Of a stretch of DNA of 64,000 nucleotides, positions 63,512 through 64,000 are shown piece by piece. Under the pieces are notes generated by a model. The model was not told where the DNA came from, made no database searches, and saw only the letters and a list, made by a program, of their open reading frames with translations. Every line of letters begins with the position of its first letter. Within the stretch, counting starts at the first letter, position 1. Made by a program: the position numbers and the translations under genes. This DNA is from Rhizobium sp. PDO1-076 (lineage in GTDB: Bacteria; Pseudomonadota; Alphaproteobacteria; Rhizobiales; Rhizobiaceae): positions 55,565-119,564 of the forward strand of contig NZ_AHZC01000111.1 in assembly GCF_000247475.1 (NCBI RefSeq), read 5' to 3'.

Positions 63512-64000
63512 TGACCGCCCAGTCTCCGGACACGGTGCAGGACGAAGATGACTTCGACCTCAGCGACGTGAATGGACGCATGTGCATCGTCACCCGCGAG
63601 AGCGGTTCCCCGGAGACGTTGCTTCGCTTCGTCGCCGGGCCAGACGGCTCGATCGTTCCCGACCTGAAGCGCACGCTTCCCGGTCGGGGCTGCTGGGTAA
63701 CACCGAGCCGTGAGGCTGTCGAAAAGGCTGTGGCGAAGAAACTCTTCGCCAGGGCACTCAAGAAAGACGTCAAGGCGGATCCCGACCTTGGTGCCATGGT
63801 TGACAGGCTTCTTGCCAGTCAACTGACGGGAATGATGAACCTGGCCCGCAAGGCGGGGCAGTTCATCATCGGATCCGCCAAGGTCGAACTCGCTGTTCGC
63901 AGCGGGGAAGCGCTTGCGGTGTTCCATTCAACGGACGCCGCTGCGGACGGAATTCGAAAGATCGACCAGGCCCGAAAGGCCCGGCATCTCGGAATGGAAA
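63511..64000 (+). CDS. YlxR-L7Ae-type RNA-binding protein, 3' end cut by window edge
   Basis: The frame opens with an ATG sharing one base with the nusA stop and stays open to the right edge (163 codons seen). The first part is a YlxR (DUF448) domain, here CIVTRESGSPETLLRFVAGPDGSIVPDLKRTLPGRGCWVTPSREAVEKAV, with the usual GRG motif. A second part (LASQLTGMMNLARKAGQFIIGSAKVELAVRSGEA) resembles an L7Ae-type RNA-binding domain. This fused form is normal in alphaproteobacteria, where the gene lies between nusA and infB. YlxR proteins affect RNA processing or transcription; the exact role is not settled. About 50-60 residues are probably missing. Confidence 0.92.
   Translation, partial: MTAQSPDTVQDEDDFDLSDVNGRMCIVTRESGSPETLLRFVAGPDGSIVPDLKRTLPGRGCWVTPSREAVEKAVAKKLFARALKKDVKADPDLGAMVDRLLASQLTGMMNLARKAGQFIIGSAKVELAVRSGEALAVFHSTDAAADGIRKIDQARKARHLGME

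Noticed and set aside
1..64000. Mobile elements, CRISPR arrays, tRNA or rRNA genes, prophage
   Set aside because: I saw no transposase, integrase, spaced direct-repeat array, tRNA-like cloverleaf or phage structural gene. Gene order and composition look like stable chromosome throughout.

Overview
The window is a GC-rich, gene-dense piece of an alphaproteobacterial chromosome. It is almost certainly from the Rhizobiaceae (Rhizobium, Allorhizobium or Agrobacterium type). The main clues are protein sequences and gene neighbourhoods: polA next to a MarR-family gene with an AbcR/alpha-r15-like small RNA between them, dnaK and dnaJ separated by a small secreted protein, a membrane-anchored CycM cytochrome beside kdsB and pheA, SRP RNA directly upstream of dnaX, a YejABEF importer, and rimP-nusA-ylxR at the right edge. 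Nearly all genes are ordinary core or conserved accessory genes. I see no insertion sequence, prophage, CRISPR array or tRNA gene.

Layout. 1-9.5 kb (minus strand): the 3'-truncated pncB, a small membrane protein, a 2-hydroxyacid dehydrogenase, and a YejABEF-type peptide importer whose operon carries an antitoxin/PIN-toxin-like pair between yejE and yejF. 9.6-15.7 kb (plus): mepA, mgsA, glk, an MsbA-like ABC exporter, dapB and gpmA. 15.7-28.8 kb: a complete C-P lyase phosphonate locus. PhnF is divergent from phnGHIJKL and a hexapeptide acetyltransferase, followed by phnC-D-E1-E2, a 2H-phosphoesterase-like gene, phnM and phnN. A well-formed Pho box and a separate palindrome lie between phnF and phnG. 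The proteins import phosphonates (CDE), attach them to ribose triphosphate (GHIL), remove pyrophosphate (M), break the C-P bond (J) and regenerate PRPP (N). No phnP is present, and the 2H-like protein is the natural candidate for that step.

28.8-38.2 kb: an alpha/beta hydrolase and polA (minus), the AbcR-like sRNA, a MarR regulator, an M20 dipeptidase, a YbaK-type deacylase and a class A penicillin-binding protein. 38.3-42.1 kb: dnaK, a small exported protein and dnaJ. 42.1-50 kb: slyX, a small membrane protein, recF, a MoeB-like protein without its zinc cysteines, a GNAT acetyltransferase, a second 2-hydroxyacid dehydrogenase, an SH3-domain exported protein, a PfkB/adenosine kinase, a probable 6S RNA, an AEC-type carrier and cycM.

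50-64 kb: kdsB-pheA, HIT-nudC (minus), SRP RNA (ffs), dnaX and ybaB, two minus-strand genes (alpha/beta hydrolase and MOSC), recR, an MltB-like lytic transglycosylase, an MFS transporter with an extra C-terminal domain, and the rimP-nusA-ylxR operon, which has a recognisable promoter and a terminator-like leader hairpin. The last gene runs off the right edge.

Function calls rest on recognised family motifs read from the translations. Start codons were chosen by Shine-Dalgarno spacing and by operon overlaps. Nothing was checked against a database.
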